Shown here one piece after another: positions 1-6,488 of a DNA stretch of 6,542 nt; position 1 is the first letter of the stretch; each line of letters opens with the position of its first letter. Below the pieces are notes generated by a model that made no database searches, had not been told where the DNA came from, and saw only the letters and a list, made by a program, of their open reading frames with translations. The stretch is from Acetofilamentum sp. (GTDB lineage: Bacteria > Bacteroidota > Bacteroidia > Bacteroidales > JAADGE01): NCBI GenBank assembly GCA_020720705.1, contig DYOJ01000087.1:2286-8827 (forward strand), written 5' to 3'. Made by a program: the position numbers and the translations under genes.

Positions 1-61
1 TAGATTTGTGTAACATATTGAAATTAAATTTGTTAGATAAATAAATCACAACAAATCAATC

Positions 62-105
62 CAATAAAAAAACGGGAAAATCGGACGTGTCCGTTCAATT
101 TTTCC
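62..105 (-). terminator. Intrinsic terminator downstream of the B12 riboswitch
   Basis: On the minus strand a hairpin is followed by a run of seven T (complement of the A run at 66-72). The basal stem pairs 75-80 (GGAAAA) with 100-105 (TTTTCC). The upper stem pairs CGGA (82-85) with TCCG (90-93) around a CGTG loop. About six unpaired bases at 94-99 bulge on one side, so the helix is not perfect. It lies 30 bases after the riboswitch P1 helix, where an expression platform is expected. This suggests that ligand binding controls transcription termination. The hairpin and T run are seen directly; the regulatory role is inferred. Confidence 0.68.
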
Positions 106-134
106 TGTGCTTTTATGCCCGAAAGCCATGGAAT

Positions 135-302
135 TGATGCGTCTTCGGCAGGTCTTCCGACTCGTTCCGTTTATCACAAACGCCTTCCCGCATATTGCAG
201 TGGCACAGATTGTTTGCAATTTTCTCAGAACTTACGGCAGCGGGTACTGTTGTCGAATTTCACGACATTCCCTCTTAGTATAATGCGCAGATAAACGCAT
301 CA
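135..302 (-). ncRNA. Cobalamin (B12) riboswitch aptamer
   Basis: Read on the minus strand, this leader has the conserved blocks of cobalamin riboswitches in the right order. They are AAGAGGGAAU (267-276), a GUG-AAAUUC segment leading to ACAG-uaCCCGC (about 240-266), GCCACUG (198-204), GGGAAGGCG (181-189), and GAGUCGGAAGACCUGCC, the B12-box region (147-163). A closing helix P1 is perfect over 8 bp: 295-302 pairs with 135-142. A small stem CGUUU/AAACG (168-182) fits the short peripheral arm after P6. Riboswitches of this family bind adenosyl- or methylcobalamin and usually repress B12 uptake or B12-independent isozyme genes when cobalamin is plentiful. In Bacteroidetes they often precede BtuB-type TonB-dependent receptors. 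The controlled gene lies left of position 1, so its identity cannot be stated. Which cobalamin form is bound cannot be told from sequence. Confidence 0.93.
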
Positions 303-319
303 TAAACCGAAAACTTTTG

Positions 320-327
320 CAAATGTA
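320..327 (-). promoter_or_regulatory. Candidate -7 promoter element for the riboswitch transcript
   Basis: The minus strand reads TACATTTG here, matching the Bacteroidetes -7 consensus TAnnTTTG. It lies 18 bases before the first base of riboswitch helix P1, so transcription would start just upstream of the aptamer. A second match, TATTTTTG, lies at 339-346. Neither has a TTTG -33 element at the usual spacing of about 19 bases, so the call rests on one box and on position. Both boxes sit in the 49-base gap after the stop codon of the preceding minus-strand gene. Confidence 0.4.
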
Positions 328-351
328 ACAGTTTTTTTCAAAAATACATCC

Positions 352-1290
352 TTAAAACGATTTTTTTAAAAAAAAAAATATCGAACCTAAAAGTGCGGGG
401 ATTGCAACATTAATTATCCATAAAAGTGTAGTTGCAGCAATTATTCCCGGCTCGTCTGTCGAGAAAAGTCCGAAAAAAAACAATGACACCGAACCTCGAA
501 TCCCCAACTCGGCAAGCGTAAAAACCGGAACGGATGCCATAACAAAAAAAGTAAGCGATACTGCTGAAAACATCTGAAACACAGAAAGTTCAATTTTAAA
601 TATTTGTAAAAGCAGCGCGTATTGTGTAGTGAAAACTGCATAACGAATCGCCGATAATATCAAAATTCTGAACAATTCAGGTTTTGAAAAATCAGCCAAA
701 ACCTGAAGCGATTTACTCTGCTTTGCAAAGAGTTTGAATCGCAAAAAAAATGATGTTACATGTTTTAAATTAAAGAATATCAATATGATACATAAGCTCA
801 AAACAGTTGCCGTTGTGATTAGCAAAAGCGTTTTTATCGGATTTGCCGAAGAATTTATGCCCAATTCATACACGAGAATCAAAGCTCCGAGCATCCCCGA
901 AAGCATTGTGATGCTCAGCTGTCCGAGACTGCCGGCTGAGGTTGCGAAAATGCTTTTGATTCGATTTTCTTTGTGCAACAAAACAACTCTTCCTGCTAAT
1001 TCTCCGATGCGATTCGGCGTAAACAACCCGAACGTTATTCCGATTAATACGCCGCGAAAAGCTTTGGCAAATGATAAGTATTCGATATTTTTTAGTAGAA
1101 ATCGCCATTTTAAGGTTTCGACCGACCAATTTACAAACATCAAAACGATGACCAAATAGACGAATCCGGTACGCTCAAATGCTAATTGAAAATCATCAAG
1201 CCGATAAGTTCGGAATTTGTAAACCAAGTACGCATAAGATACCAAAACGACAGTGAGCTTCAGCAAAATTTTCAACAAACGATTTCTCAC
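352..1290 (-). CDS. Flippase-like / lysylphosphatidylglycerol synthase TM-domain membrane protein
   Basis: A 312-residue polytopic inner-membrane protein with about eight hydrophobic segments (roughly 5-24, 40-58, 73-91, 118-141, 153-174, 207-229, 235-258, 283-308). Two motifs place it in the LPG_synthase_TM / flippase-like family (UPF0104, PF03706): FTPNRIGELAGR (90-101), the family's TPGRxGE-type loop, and AELGIRGS (260-267), equivalent to the G-x-G-x-RE loop near the C-terminus. It lacks the C-terminal aminoacyl-transferase domain of MprF, so it is a stand-alone membrane module. Its substrate cannot be deduced; relatives are linked to lipid or lipid-linked sugar translocation. The start is GTG (1288-1290): an in-frame TAA lies four codons upstream and the next Met is residue 51, inside the protein. 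It begins 12 bases after the porW stop, with no terminator between, which implies co-transcription. The last codons run through a T11A7 tract. Confidence 0.85.
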   Translation of the reverse strand: MRNRLLKILLKLTVVLVSYAYLVYKFRTYRLDDFQLAFERTGFVYLVIVLMFVNWSVETLKWRFLLKNIEYLSFAKAFRGVLIGITFGLFTPNRIGELAGRVVLLHKENRIKSIFATSAGSLGQLSITMLSGMLGALILVYELGINSSANPIKTLLLITTATVLSLCIILIFFNLKHVTSFFLRFKLFAKQSKSLQVLADFSKPELFRILILSAIRYAVFTTQYALLLQIFKIELSVFQMFSAVSLTFFVMASVPVFTLAELGIRGSVSLFFFGLFSTDEPGIIAATTLLWIINVAIPALLGSIFFFLKKSF

Positions 1291-1302
1291 TAAGTCAATA
1301 TG

Positions 1303-3921
1303 TTACAAGCTATAATGCTTAATAAAAAAACTCAAATATTTCTCTGTCTGTTGTAATTTCTGGAGTTTTTCGTAATTTGCTTTGCTTATCACGAAATGCG
1401 AATACATTTCGGTAGGAATATCGTTCCAGAGATTTTCAGCAACAAGCTGATTGAAAAACTTTTCCGCTTCGGCTTTTCCGCTCATGCCTTGCACAATGAT
1501 TTGCATTTTTTTGTCCTCGTAGGGTGTATTTGTAACGCTTAATTTTTTGTCCGGAAAAACACGTATGTTGTATGATGCAAGCGAAAATTTGATTTTATTT
1601 ATGATTACCGTGCTGTCCGGAACGATAATTTCGTAATAATGGTCGCCAGAACCGTCAAACGAATAATAATCAGGGTCATATTTGCCGCTTTTTATGACTT
1701 CTAAGGTTTTTTTGGCTTTAGGGACAACCTCATCGTCCGGAAAATTTTTGATGACAGTTTCCAACCCTGATTTCATTTCTGCAATATTCCCACGACTGCC
1801 TTGAGCCATGCTTGTCAGATATAAAAACTTAGAAGTAAGTGCATTACCCTCAAAAACACGAACGGATTCTTCCGATTTTGCAATCACAATATCATAATTC
1901 CCGACTTGATACGCTTGGTAAGCTTCGGCATAAAGTTGTTCGATTTTCAGGCGTGTTTCGTCTAATTTCTTCATGTAATCCGGGTCGGTCAAAATTGCAG
2001 CATACTTACTTTTCGGATATTCGGACAAGATACGTTGCCTGTATTTTTCGGCTTCTGATTTGTTATTCAAATACTTATAGTTTAACATGTACAGATTAAA
2101 TAAGGATTCTACAGCCAAACTGTGTTCAGGATATCTTCTTAGAAGTTCTTGATAACTTTCAGATGCTTTGGGGTAATCGTGCATTTTTTGTTCGTAAATT
2201 GTTCCGGCGGCAAACAATGCTTTGGCAGTTTTTTGGTGCGATTGTTCGAGCAAAGTATCATTGAGCGGTAAATCTTGAAGATAGAATTCCGGTTTTTTAT
2301 TGTCCGAAACCCTTTTTGTGGTATCAACATCTGTATTTTCCTCAACATTTGCGACAATTGCTTTGTTTTTTCGCCTCCAATGTTCTTCGTATTTGCGGTT
2401 TCCCCACAATTTTTTAAATTCGTTTCGTCCGATTGCGAGAGATTGCTCGTTGTAAAAATACCAATTCCCTTTGCTTGTGTTATTGTTAAAATCCGGACTA
2501 AATTCGTCTCTGCCGGTAGTTTGCGTTACATTCTCGGCGGCTTCGTCTGCTTTTACTTTTGCAATAAGTTGTTCAATAAGTATCATACGTTCGGTTTCGG
2601 GCATATTCGCAACTCGGCGCAAACTGTCCTCGCGTTGCACGGTTTTTATATTTGAAACCAACTCGGATAAGTTTCGGGCTTTGGTAGAAATCTCTTGATA
2701 ATCAGGATGTTTTTTATCCAAAACAGACATTGTGCTGTCGTAGTATGCCCCGGCTGAAATGTAATTTCGTTCGGCAAAATAAATATCAGCAAGTGCCAGG
2801 CAAGAGATTGCCTTTTGGTTTTGATTGTTTACACTTTTCTCGGTTGATTTCAGATAATTTGCTTTAGCTGACAAAGTGTCAGGTTTTTTCATCTCAATAT
2901 CGGCTAAGGCGTAATAAATTTGGTCTTGAAAATCAGTATTTTTATCATCGTTCAACATTTTAGTTAATGTTTTCACTAATTTTTCGGGGTCTCCGTTTCC
3001 GGAATACGATTTAGCCATATTAATTTTTGCACTGAAAGCCATTTCATAAGGCGGATTCATTTTAACGACTTCTTGAAATGCTGTCAGCGCCTTTGAATTC
3101 TGATTGGTTTGTTGATACAATTGTGCCAAAAGATATTGTAATCGAGCACGTTGCTTACGTTTTTTGGTTTTCTTTATGATTGGTTCTAAAGCAACAGCCG
3201 CTTCGGAATATTTCTTTTGTTTAATCAGAATATCAACAGCTAATAGTGCTGTTTGGTTGTGATATTTTTTATTATCGGGGTAAAGTTTATCTTCCCGCAT
3301 CATGTTCAAATAATTTTCGGCATCGTTCAATTCGCCAAGCGAAGCATAAGTTCGGGCGAGCCAATACATCGCATCCAAGCGGACATCTTCTTTACGGAAC
3401 TTATTTAATATCAACAAGAACGACTTGATACCTGTTCGATAATCGTGTTGCAAATAATGTGCTTTGCCGATAATTAAATAAGCATCGTCCACCCAATTGT
3501 TATATTCGGGTTTATTGTAAAAATCCTCCAGTTTCTGACGCTCTTCGGCGGTCATTCCGGGTTTAGGGTCTTTGCGCTTAGGTTTTACGGTAATTGAGTG
3601 TCTGTCAATGAGTTTCGCAGCTTTTTGAATCGCTCGCTCGGTATCAGCTCCCACTGCTGCAGGCACTTCTTCCTTTTCGGATTTAAAAATAGGCAACAAA
3701 ATGGTGTAATTGTCCGGAAGTTCGTCAATTTTCAATTCTGCTTCTTTAAGACTTTCAAAACCGTTAAATCCGACATTAAATCGAGCAGTCGTATTGTGAT
3801 AAGTACGAGTTACGCTTGTATTTTTCTCTGTCGTACATGCAAACCACATTACACTGATAAACAACGGAATGGCTGTGAGATACAAATATTTCTTTTTCAA
3901 AACGATTTGGTATATTTTCAT
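1303..3921 (-). CDS. porW: Type IX secretion system lipoprotein PorW/SprE (TPR protein)
   Basis: An 872-residue lipoprotein of the PorW (Porphyromonas) / SprE (Flavobacterium gliding) family, required for T9SS export of cargo across the outer membrane. Work on P. gingivalis places PorW in the periplasm, linking the PorK/PorN ring to the Sov translocon. It starts with basic and hydrophobic residues ending in a lipobox WFAC, with lipidated Cys29. Family signatures are TRTYHNTTARFN (38-49) and a central block with WYFYN (487-491), WGNRK (506-510) and HWRRKNK (514-520). TPR-like helical pairs fill about 140-430 and 560-750. A charged, Asn/Thr-rich linker runs about 455-485. The C-terminus (about 760-872) is an alpha/beta-looking domain with FVISKANYEKL near its end. 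Length agrees with SprE and exceeds P. gingivalis PorW. The ATG at 3919-3921 puts the signal peptide at the N-terminus. The product implies that the rest of the T9SS is encoded elsewhere. The downstream membrane-protein gene appears co-transcribed. Confidence 0.92.
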   Translation of the reverse strand: MKIYQIVLKKKYLYLTAIPLFISVMWFACTTEKNTSVTRTYHNTTARFNVGFNGFESLKEAELKIDELPDNYTILLPIFKSEKEEVPAAVGADTERAIQKAAKLIDRHSITVKPKRKDPKPGMTAEERQKLEDFYNKPEYNNWVDDAYLIIGKAHYLQHDYRTGIKSFLLILNKFRKEDVRLDAMYWLARTYASLGELNDAENYLNMMREDKLYPDNKKYHNQTALLAVDILIKQKKYSEAAVALEPIIKKTKKRKQRARLQYLLAQLYQQTNQNSKALTAFQEVVKMNPPYEMAFSAKINMAKSYSGNGDPEKLVKTLTKMLNDDKNTDFQDQIYYALADIEMKKPDTLSAKANYLKSTEKSVNNQNQKAISCLALADIYFAERNYISAGAYYDSTMSVLDKKHPDYQEISTKARNLSELVSNIKTVQREDSLRRVANMPETERMILIEQLIAKVKADEAAENVTQTTGRDEFSPDFNNNTSKGNWYFYNEQSLAIGRNEFKKLWGNRKYEEHWRRKNKAIVANVEENTDVDTTKRVSDNKKPEFYLQDLPLNDTLLEQSHQKTAKALFAAGTIYEQKMHDYPKASESYQELLRRYPEHSLAVESLFNLYMLNYKYLNNKSEAEKYRQRILSEYPKSKYAAILTDPDYMKKLDETRLKIEQLYAEAYQAYQVGNYDIVIAKSEESVRVFEGNALTSKFLYLTSMAQGSRGNIAEMKSGLETVIKNFPDDEVVPKAKKTLEVIKSGKYDPDYYSFDGSGDHYYEIIVPDSTVIINKIKFSLASYNIRVFPDKKLSVTNTPYEDKKMQIIVQGMSGKAEAEKFFNQLVAENLWNDIPTEMYSHFVISKANYEKLQKLQQTEKYLSFFIKHYSL

Positions 3922-3989
3922 AATAAACGCAATAATTAAAAAAAATAGTGAAACTGATTTCTTAAAAAAACTTAATTTATAATAATTAT

Positions 3990-4037
3990 TTAGAATACTT
4001 CGTCAGAATTTAGAATTTAGACGTTAGACATTAGACT
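3990..4037 (+). repeat. Degenerate TTAGAnn heptamer array
   Basis: Units with a strict 7-base period: TCAGAAT (4003), TTAGAAT (4010), TTAGACG (4017), TTAGACA (4024), TTAGACT (4031). A further TTAGAAT at 3990 is offset by one base. The first five positions are nearly invariant and the last two vary. Seven is not a multiple of three and both strands carry stops nearby, so this is not coding. The last three units begin a 54-base block repeated in inverted orientation at the right end of the window. Confidence 0.8.
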
Positions 4038-4070
4038 CAAATTGCATAATTTCAATTAGTTACAATCACT
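4017..4070 (+). repeat. Dispersed intergenic repeat, copy A (inverted partner at 6489-6542)
   Basis: Aligned by eye with the reverse complement of 6489-6542, this stretch matches at 44 of 54 positions without gaps. It includes two perfect 10-base blocks, TTAGACTCAA (4031-4040) and TTCAATTAGT (4051-4060). Similarity extends well past the heptamer array into unique sequence, so it is not explained by the short period alone. Similarity fades after about 4070. It lies between the cca stop and the porW start. No transposase, target duplication or hairpin is visible, and the function is unknown. Confidence 0.65.
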
Positions 4071-4203
4071 TTTAATATCCACTCAAAAAAAGTATGGTCG
4101 AACTTTGTCAATTTGTATTTACAAAATCGTAACATGTTGAATTTTAAGAACATATTAATTTCAAAAAATTTGGCAAAGCTAAAATTTAATTAAATGCGTA
4201 ACC

Positions 4204-4248
4204 GTAAACAGTAAACTATAAACCGTGAACAGTATAGAATCATAAACC
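4204..4248 (+). repeat. Degenerate GTAAACn heptamer array
   Basis: Four head-to-tail 7-base units, GTAAACA (4204), GTAAACT (4211), ATAAACC (4218) and GTGAACA (4225), are followed after a short gap by another ATAAACC (4242-4248). A shortened GTAACC lies just before at 4198-4203. The period matches the TTAGAnn array on the left but the unit sequence differs. It lies about 50 bases beyond the cca stop codon. There is no self-complementarity to form a terminator; the units are direct repeats. Confidence 0.75.
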
Positions 4249-4297
4249 TATAATTTAATCAAAATCAACAATAATTCATATAAGATATTGATATTCA

Positions 4298-5707
4298 TTA
4301 GTTTGCAACATATTCAAATCCGAGTAATTTTGCTTGTTCGGTAACAAATCGCAGCGCATCTTCACGTTGATTCTGAATATCGCCTTCAAGTATCGCTTCC
4401 TTCAAACGGTCTTTTAGGATTCCGACTGTTTTTGACGGCGGTATTGCAAACATTTCCATAATTTCGTCTCCCGTTACAGGCGGTTGCCAATTTCGGATTC
4501 GGTCTCGCGCTTCAACTTCTTTCAGTTTGAGACGAACTTTCTCAAAATTTTCGAGATATTGTTTAACTTTTGTTTCATTTTTTGAGGTGATATCGGCTTC
4601 GCACAAGGTCATTAAATCTTCGGTATCGTCTCCGGCTTCAAAGAGCAAACGTCTTATGGCTGAATCTGTTACAATATCATGCACCAATGCAATCGGGCGC
4701 AAATGCAATCGAACTAAATTTTGAACAAACTTCATTTTTTGATTCATAGGAAAACGTAGCCTCTCAAAAATTTGAGGCACCATTTTTGCCCCGACAAATT
4801 CGTGGCTATGAAACGTCCATCCCTCTGCTGTCATGCGCTTGGTGCTTGGTTTGCCGACATCATGCAACAGTGCTGCCCAGCGCAACCACAAATCCGTTGT
4901 CTTTGGGCAAATATTGTCCAACACTTGCAACGAATGATAAAAATTATCCTTATGTCCTTTCCCTTTTTGCACCTCAACACCTTTCATGGCAGTGAGTTCC
5001 GGCATGATAATTTGTAATATTCCGGATTCTTCCAAAAGTTTAAATCCTACCGACGGCTGCTCCGAAAGCATAATTTTGTTTAATTCGTCCGCAATTCGTT
5101 CTGGCGAAATAATTTTTAGTCGTTCTTTATTTTTGCGGAGTGCCGACTGTGTTTCCGGGTGTAATTTAAACTTCAACTGACTTGCAAAACGTATTGCACG
5201 CAGCATGCGTAAAGGGTCGTCGGAGAATGTTAAGTCCGGATTCAGTGGTGTCCGAATAATTTTTGAGTCAATATCTTTCACGCCTCCGAATGGGTCAATC
5301 ATTTTCCCGAAAGTTGCTTCGTTCAAACTGATTGCCAAGGCGTTAATTGTAAAATCTCTTCGATTTTGGTCATCCTCCAAGCTCCCTTTTTCAACCGACG
5401 GATTTCGAGAATCCGGACTGTAACTTTCTTTACGCGCTCCGACAAATTCAATTTCAGCATCGCCGAATTTAAACATTGCAGTTCCATATCGCTTAAAAAC
5501 AGATACTTGCGGTTTACCCGGAACGGACTTTGCAACTATTCGTGCAAGTTCGATACCGTCTCCCGAAACTACAATATCTATATCCTTCGACTGACGTTTT
5601 AATATCAAATCTCGAACAAAACCACCGATAACGTAGGCTTCGGTATTAAGTTTTGCGGCTGTTTGTTGAACAATTTGAAAAATCGGATGTGTTAAAAATG
5701 CTTTCAC
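4298..5707 (-). CDS. cca: CCA tRNA nucleotidyltransferase / poly(A) polymerase family, HD domain
   Basis: A 469-residue class II nucleotidyltransferase, most likely the enzyme that adds or repairs the 3' CCA of tRNA using CTP and ATP in the cytoplasm. Head-domain motifs are in order: GGFVRD (28-33) with catalytic Asp42 and Asp44 in DID (motif A), RRDFTINAL (116-124, motif B), DPFGGVKD (138-145, motif C) and DDPLRMLRAIRF (163-174, motif D). Motif D has Asp where the textbook EDxxR has Glu. The RNA-binding head follows (about 200-245). An HD phosphohydrolase-type domain then shows H258, HDVGK (282-286) and H300/H302, as in CCA enzymes that also trim 2',3'-cyclic phosphates. Sequence alone does not fully separate CCA-adding from poly(A)-adding enzymes; a single family copy in Bacteroidetes usually serves CCA addition. 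The start is GTG (5705-5707): an in-frame TAA lies directly upstream, and the next Met (residue 78) would remove the catalytic site. Confidence 0.88.
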   Translation of the reverse strand: MKAFLTHPIFQIVQQTAAKLNTEAYVIGGFVRDLILKRQSKDIDIVVSGDGIELARIVAKSVPGKPQVSVFKRYGTAMFKFGDAEIEFVGARKESYSPDSRNPSVEKGSLEDDQNRRDFTINALAISLNEATFGKMIDPFGGVKDIDSKIIRTPLNPDLTFSDDPLRMLRAIRFASQLKFKLHPETQSALRKNKERLKIISPERIADELNKIMLSEQPSVGFKLLEESGILQIIMPELTAMKGVEVQKGKGHKDNFYHSLQVLDNICPKTTDLWLRWAALLHDVGKPSTKRMTAEGWTFHSHEFVGAKMVPQIFERLRFPMNQKMKFVQNLVRLHLRPIALVHDIVTDSAIRRLLFEAGDDTEDLMTLCEADITSKNETKVKQYLENFEKVRLKLKEVEARDRIRNWQPPVTGDEIMEMFAIPPSKTVGILKDRLKEAILEGDIQNQREDALRFVTEQAKLLGFEYVAN

Positions 5708-5763
5708 TTATGGTATTTCGGGGGCTTTGGTGGAAAAATATTTTAAAAAGACAAAAATACATC

Positions 5764-5771
5764 TAAATTTG
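5764..5771 (+). promoter_or_regulatory. Candidate -7 element for the thioredoxin gene
   Basis: TAAATTTG matches the Bacteroidetes TAnnTTTG consensus in the 180-base gap between the divergent cca and thioredoxin genes. It would give a leader of about 110 bases before the ATG at 5888. No TTTG lies at the usual -33 spacing; the nearest upstream TTTG (5726-5729) is too far. The call rests on the single box and the divergent context. Confidence 0.3.
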
Positions 5772-5790
5772 CAATGAGAAAAAAATATGA

Positions 5791-5798
5791 CAAATTTA
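5791..5798 (-). promoter_or_regulatory. Candidate -7 element for cca
   Basis: The minus strand reads TAAATTTG here, 83 bases before the GTG of the cca-like gene, inside the divergent intergenic region. A second minus-strand match, TATTTTTG, lies at 5752-5759. Neither has a TTTG at the expected -33 distance. In DNA this AT-rich, such matches can arise by chance, so this only marks where the promoter is likely to be. Confidence 0.25.
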
Positions 5799-5887
5799 CA
5801 TTTTTAAATATTTTCATACCATTTTTGGCAGTAATTTCAAAACGGTACAGTGTTTGCAAAACGCTTACAAAATTAAATTCATAAATA

Positions 5888-6250
5888 ATGGCAAAAGTAG
5901 AATTTTTAAACGAACAATCGTTCAAAGAAAAAGTGTTTAACTTTGAAGTGAATAAGGATTGGGTATTTGAAGGCGACCTTCCTTGTATGATTGACTTTTA
6001 CGCCGATTGGTGCCGCCCGTGTCAAATGGTTGCTCCGATTTTGGAAGAGTTACAACAAGAGTACGAAGGTAAAATAAATATCTATAAAATTGATACCGAA
6101 GTTGAACGAACGCTTGCGGGTATGTTCGGAATTCAAAGTATCCCATCGTTATTATTCGTCCCAAAAGAAGGACAACCTCAAATGGCAGTGGGTGCACTCC
6201 CGAAAGAGACTTTCAAAAAGGCGATTGCCGATGTTTTGCTTGTTTCGTAA
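5888..6250 (+). CDS. trxA: Thioredoxin with a CRPC active site
   Basis: A 120-residue cytoplasmic thioredoxin, a disulfide reductase normally recycled by thioredoxin reductase and NADPH. The fold signature is intact: IDFYADWC (35-42) with the buried Asp36, active-site Cys42-Arg43-Pro44-Cys45, and SIP (84-86) with the cis-proline Pro86. Classical thioredoxins have CGPC, so Arg at position 43 is an uncommon variant; the codon is CGC at 6014-6016. No signal peptide or lipobox is present. An N-terminal extension of about ten residues relative to E. coli thioredoxin and a further Cys33 are visible. The ATG at 5888 follows an A/T-rich, Shine-Dalgarno-free leader typical of Bacteroidetes. The gene is monocistronic: it diverges from cca and is closed by an intrinsic terminator 24 bases after its stop. 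The symbol assumes the general thioredoxin; a specialised paralogue is possible. Confidence 0.9.
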   Translation: MAKVEFLNEQSFKEKVFNFEVNKDWVFEGDLPCMIDFYADWCRPCQMVAPILEELQQEYEGKINIYKIDTEVERTLAGMFGIQSIPSLLFVPKEGQPQMAVGALPKETFKKAIADVLLVS

Positions 6251-6273
6251 TAATTATTATCAACTAATATTTT

Positions 6274-6298
6274 AAAGCCGATGTTCATATCGGCTTTT
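6274..6298 (+). terminator. Intrinsic terminator of the thioredoxin gene
   Basis: A perfect 9-bp stem, AAAGCCGAT (6274-6282) against ATCGGCTTT (6289-6297), with a 6-base loop (GTTCAT). The 3' arm ends in four T. It begins 24 bases after the thioredoxin stop codon. The core GCCGAT/ATCGGC is GC-rich against an AT-rich background. Confidence 0.88.
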
Positions 6299-6321
6299 CA
6301 TCAATTTACAAAGTAAGATAT

Positions 6322-6356
6322 GAGATAAGTAGTTAGTAGTTAATAGTTAGATATTA
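6322..6356 (+). repeat. Degenerate GTAGTTA heptamer array
   Basis: A strict 7-base period: GAGATAA (6322), GTAGTTA (6329), GTAGTTA (6336), ATAGTTA (6343), GATATTA (6350). The outer units are degenerate. It lies 24 bases after the thioredoxin terminator. This 244-base right-hand tail (6299-6542) contains no credible gene; the only structure seen is this array and the block at 6489-6542. Confidence 0.7.
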
Positions 6357-6488
6357 TCGTAAAGTACAGATATTCCATATTTTACGAAATTTAATAATTT
6401 ATACTAATTTCATTCACAATAGTCCGTTAATTTTTATGTAAGATATTGATTTATTGTAAATTCGATAAGAAAATTACTAAAATTCAAA

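Larger units (their letters stand above)
3922..4297. other. AT-rich intergenic spacer between cca and porW
   Basis: This 376-base spacer has no credible open reading frame on either strand and no strong hairpin. It holds the porW leader and promoter region, because porW is read leftward from 3921. The only -7-like match I see on the minus strand is TAGCTTTG (4174-4181), without a matching -33 TTTG and about 250 bases from the porW start, so it is weak. No GC-rich hairpin with a T run follows the cca stop, so read-through from cca into porW cannot be excluded. Two heptamer-repeat clusters occupy 3990-4037 and 4204-4248 and are listed separately. Confidence 0.7.

Noticed and set aside
1..16. 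Minus-strand ATG at 16-14 as the start of the riboswitch-controlled gene
   Set aside because: Only five codons lie in the window, too few to support a coding call, although the position after the terminator is plausible.
46..129. A 27-codon minus-strand ORF starting at ATG 129-127, directly downstream of the riboswitch, as a possible leader peptide
   Set aside because: It runs straight through the terminator stem and T run, has no ribosome-binding context, and its residues resemble no known leader peptide. Chance is the simpler explanation.
734..1159. A 141-codon plus-strand ORF
   Set aside because: It lies wholly antisense to the membrane-protein gene, has no family resemblance and is read as a shadow frame.
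11..1305. The 12-mer GTAACATATTGA occurring near position 10-21 and, inverted, at 1294-1305
   Set aside because: In AT-rich DNA of this length a shared 12-mer is expected by chance. The second copy includes the porW stop codon and does not extend.
2275..2655. A 126-codon plus-strand ORF
   Set aside because: It lies opposite porW, whose frame is continuous and carries family signatures; the Cys/Phe-rich translation is typical of antisense shadow reading.
3598..3939. A 113-codon plus-strand ORF
   Set aside because: It is antisense to the signal peptide and N-terminal signature of porW and has no recognisable domain.
4198..4250. CRISPR array or tRNA gene in the cca-porW spacer
   Set aside because: Units are 7 bases, without spacers of constant length, and no cloverleaf or CCA end can be drawn; only direct heptamer repeats are present.
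5743..5925. A 60-codon minus-strand ORF in the divergent cca-thioredoxin gap
   Set aside because: It starts inside the thioredoxin gene on the opposite strand, is rich in Phe/Asn as expected of AT-rich non-coding DNA, and has no family match.
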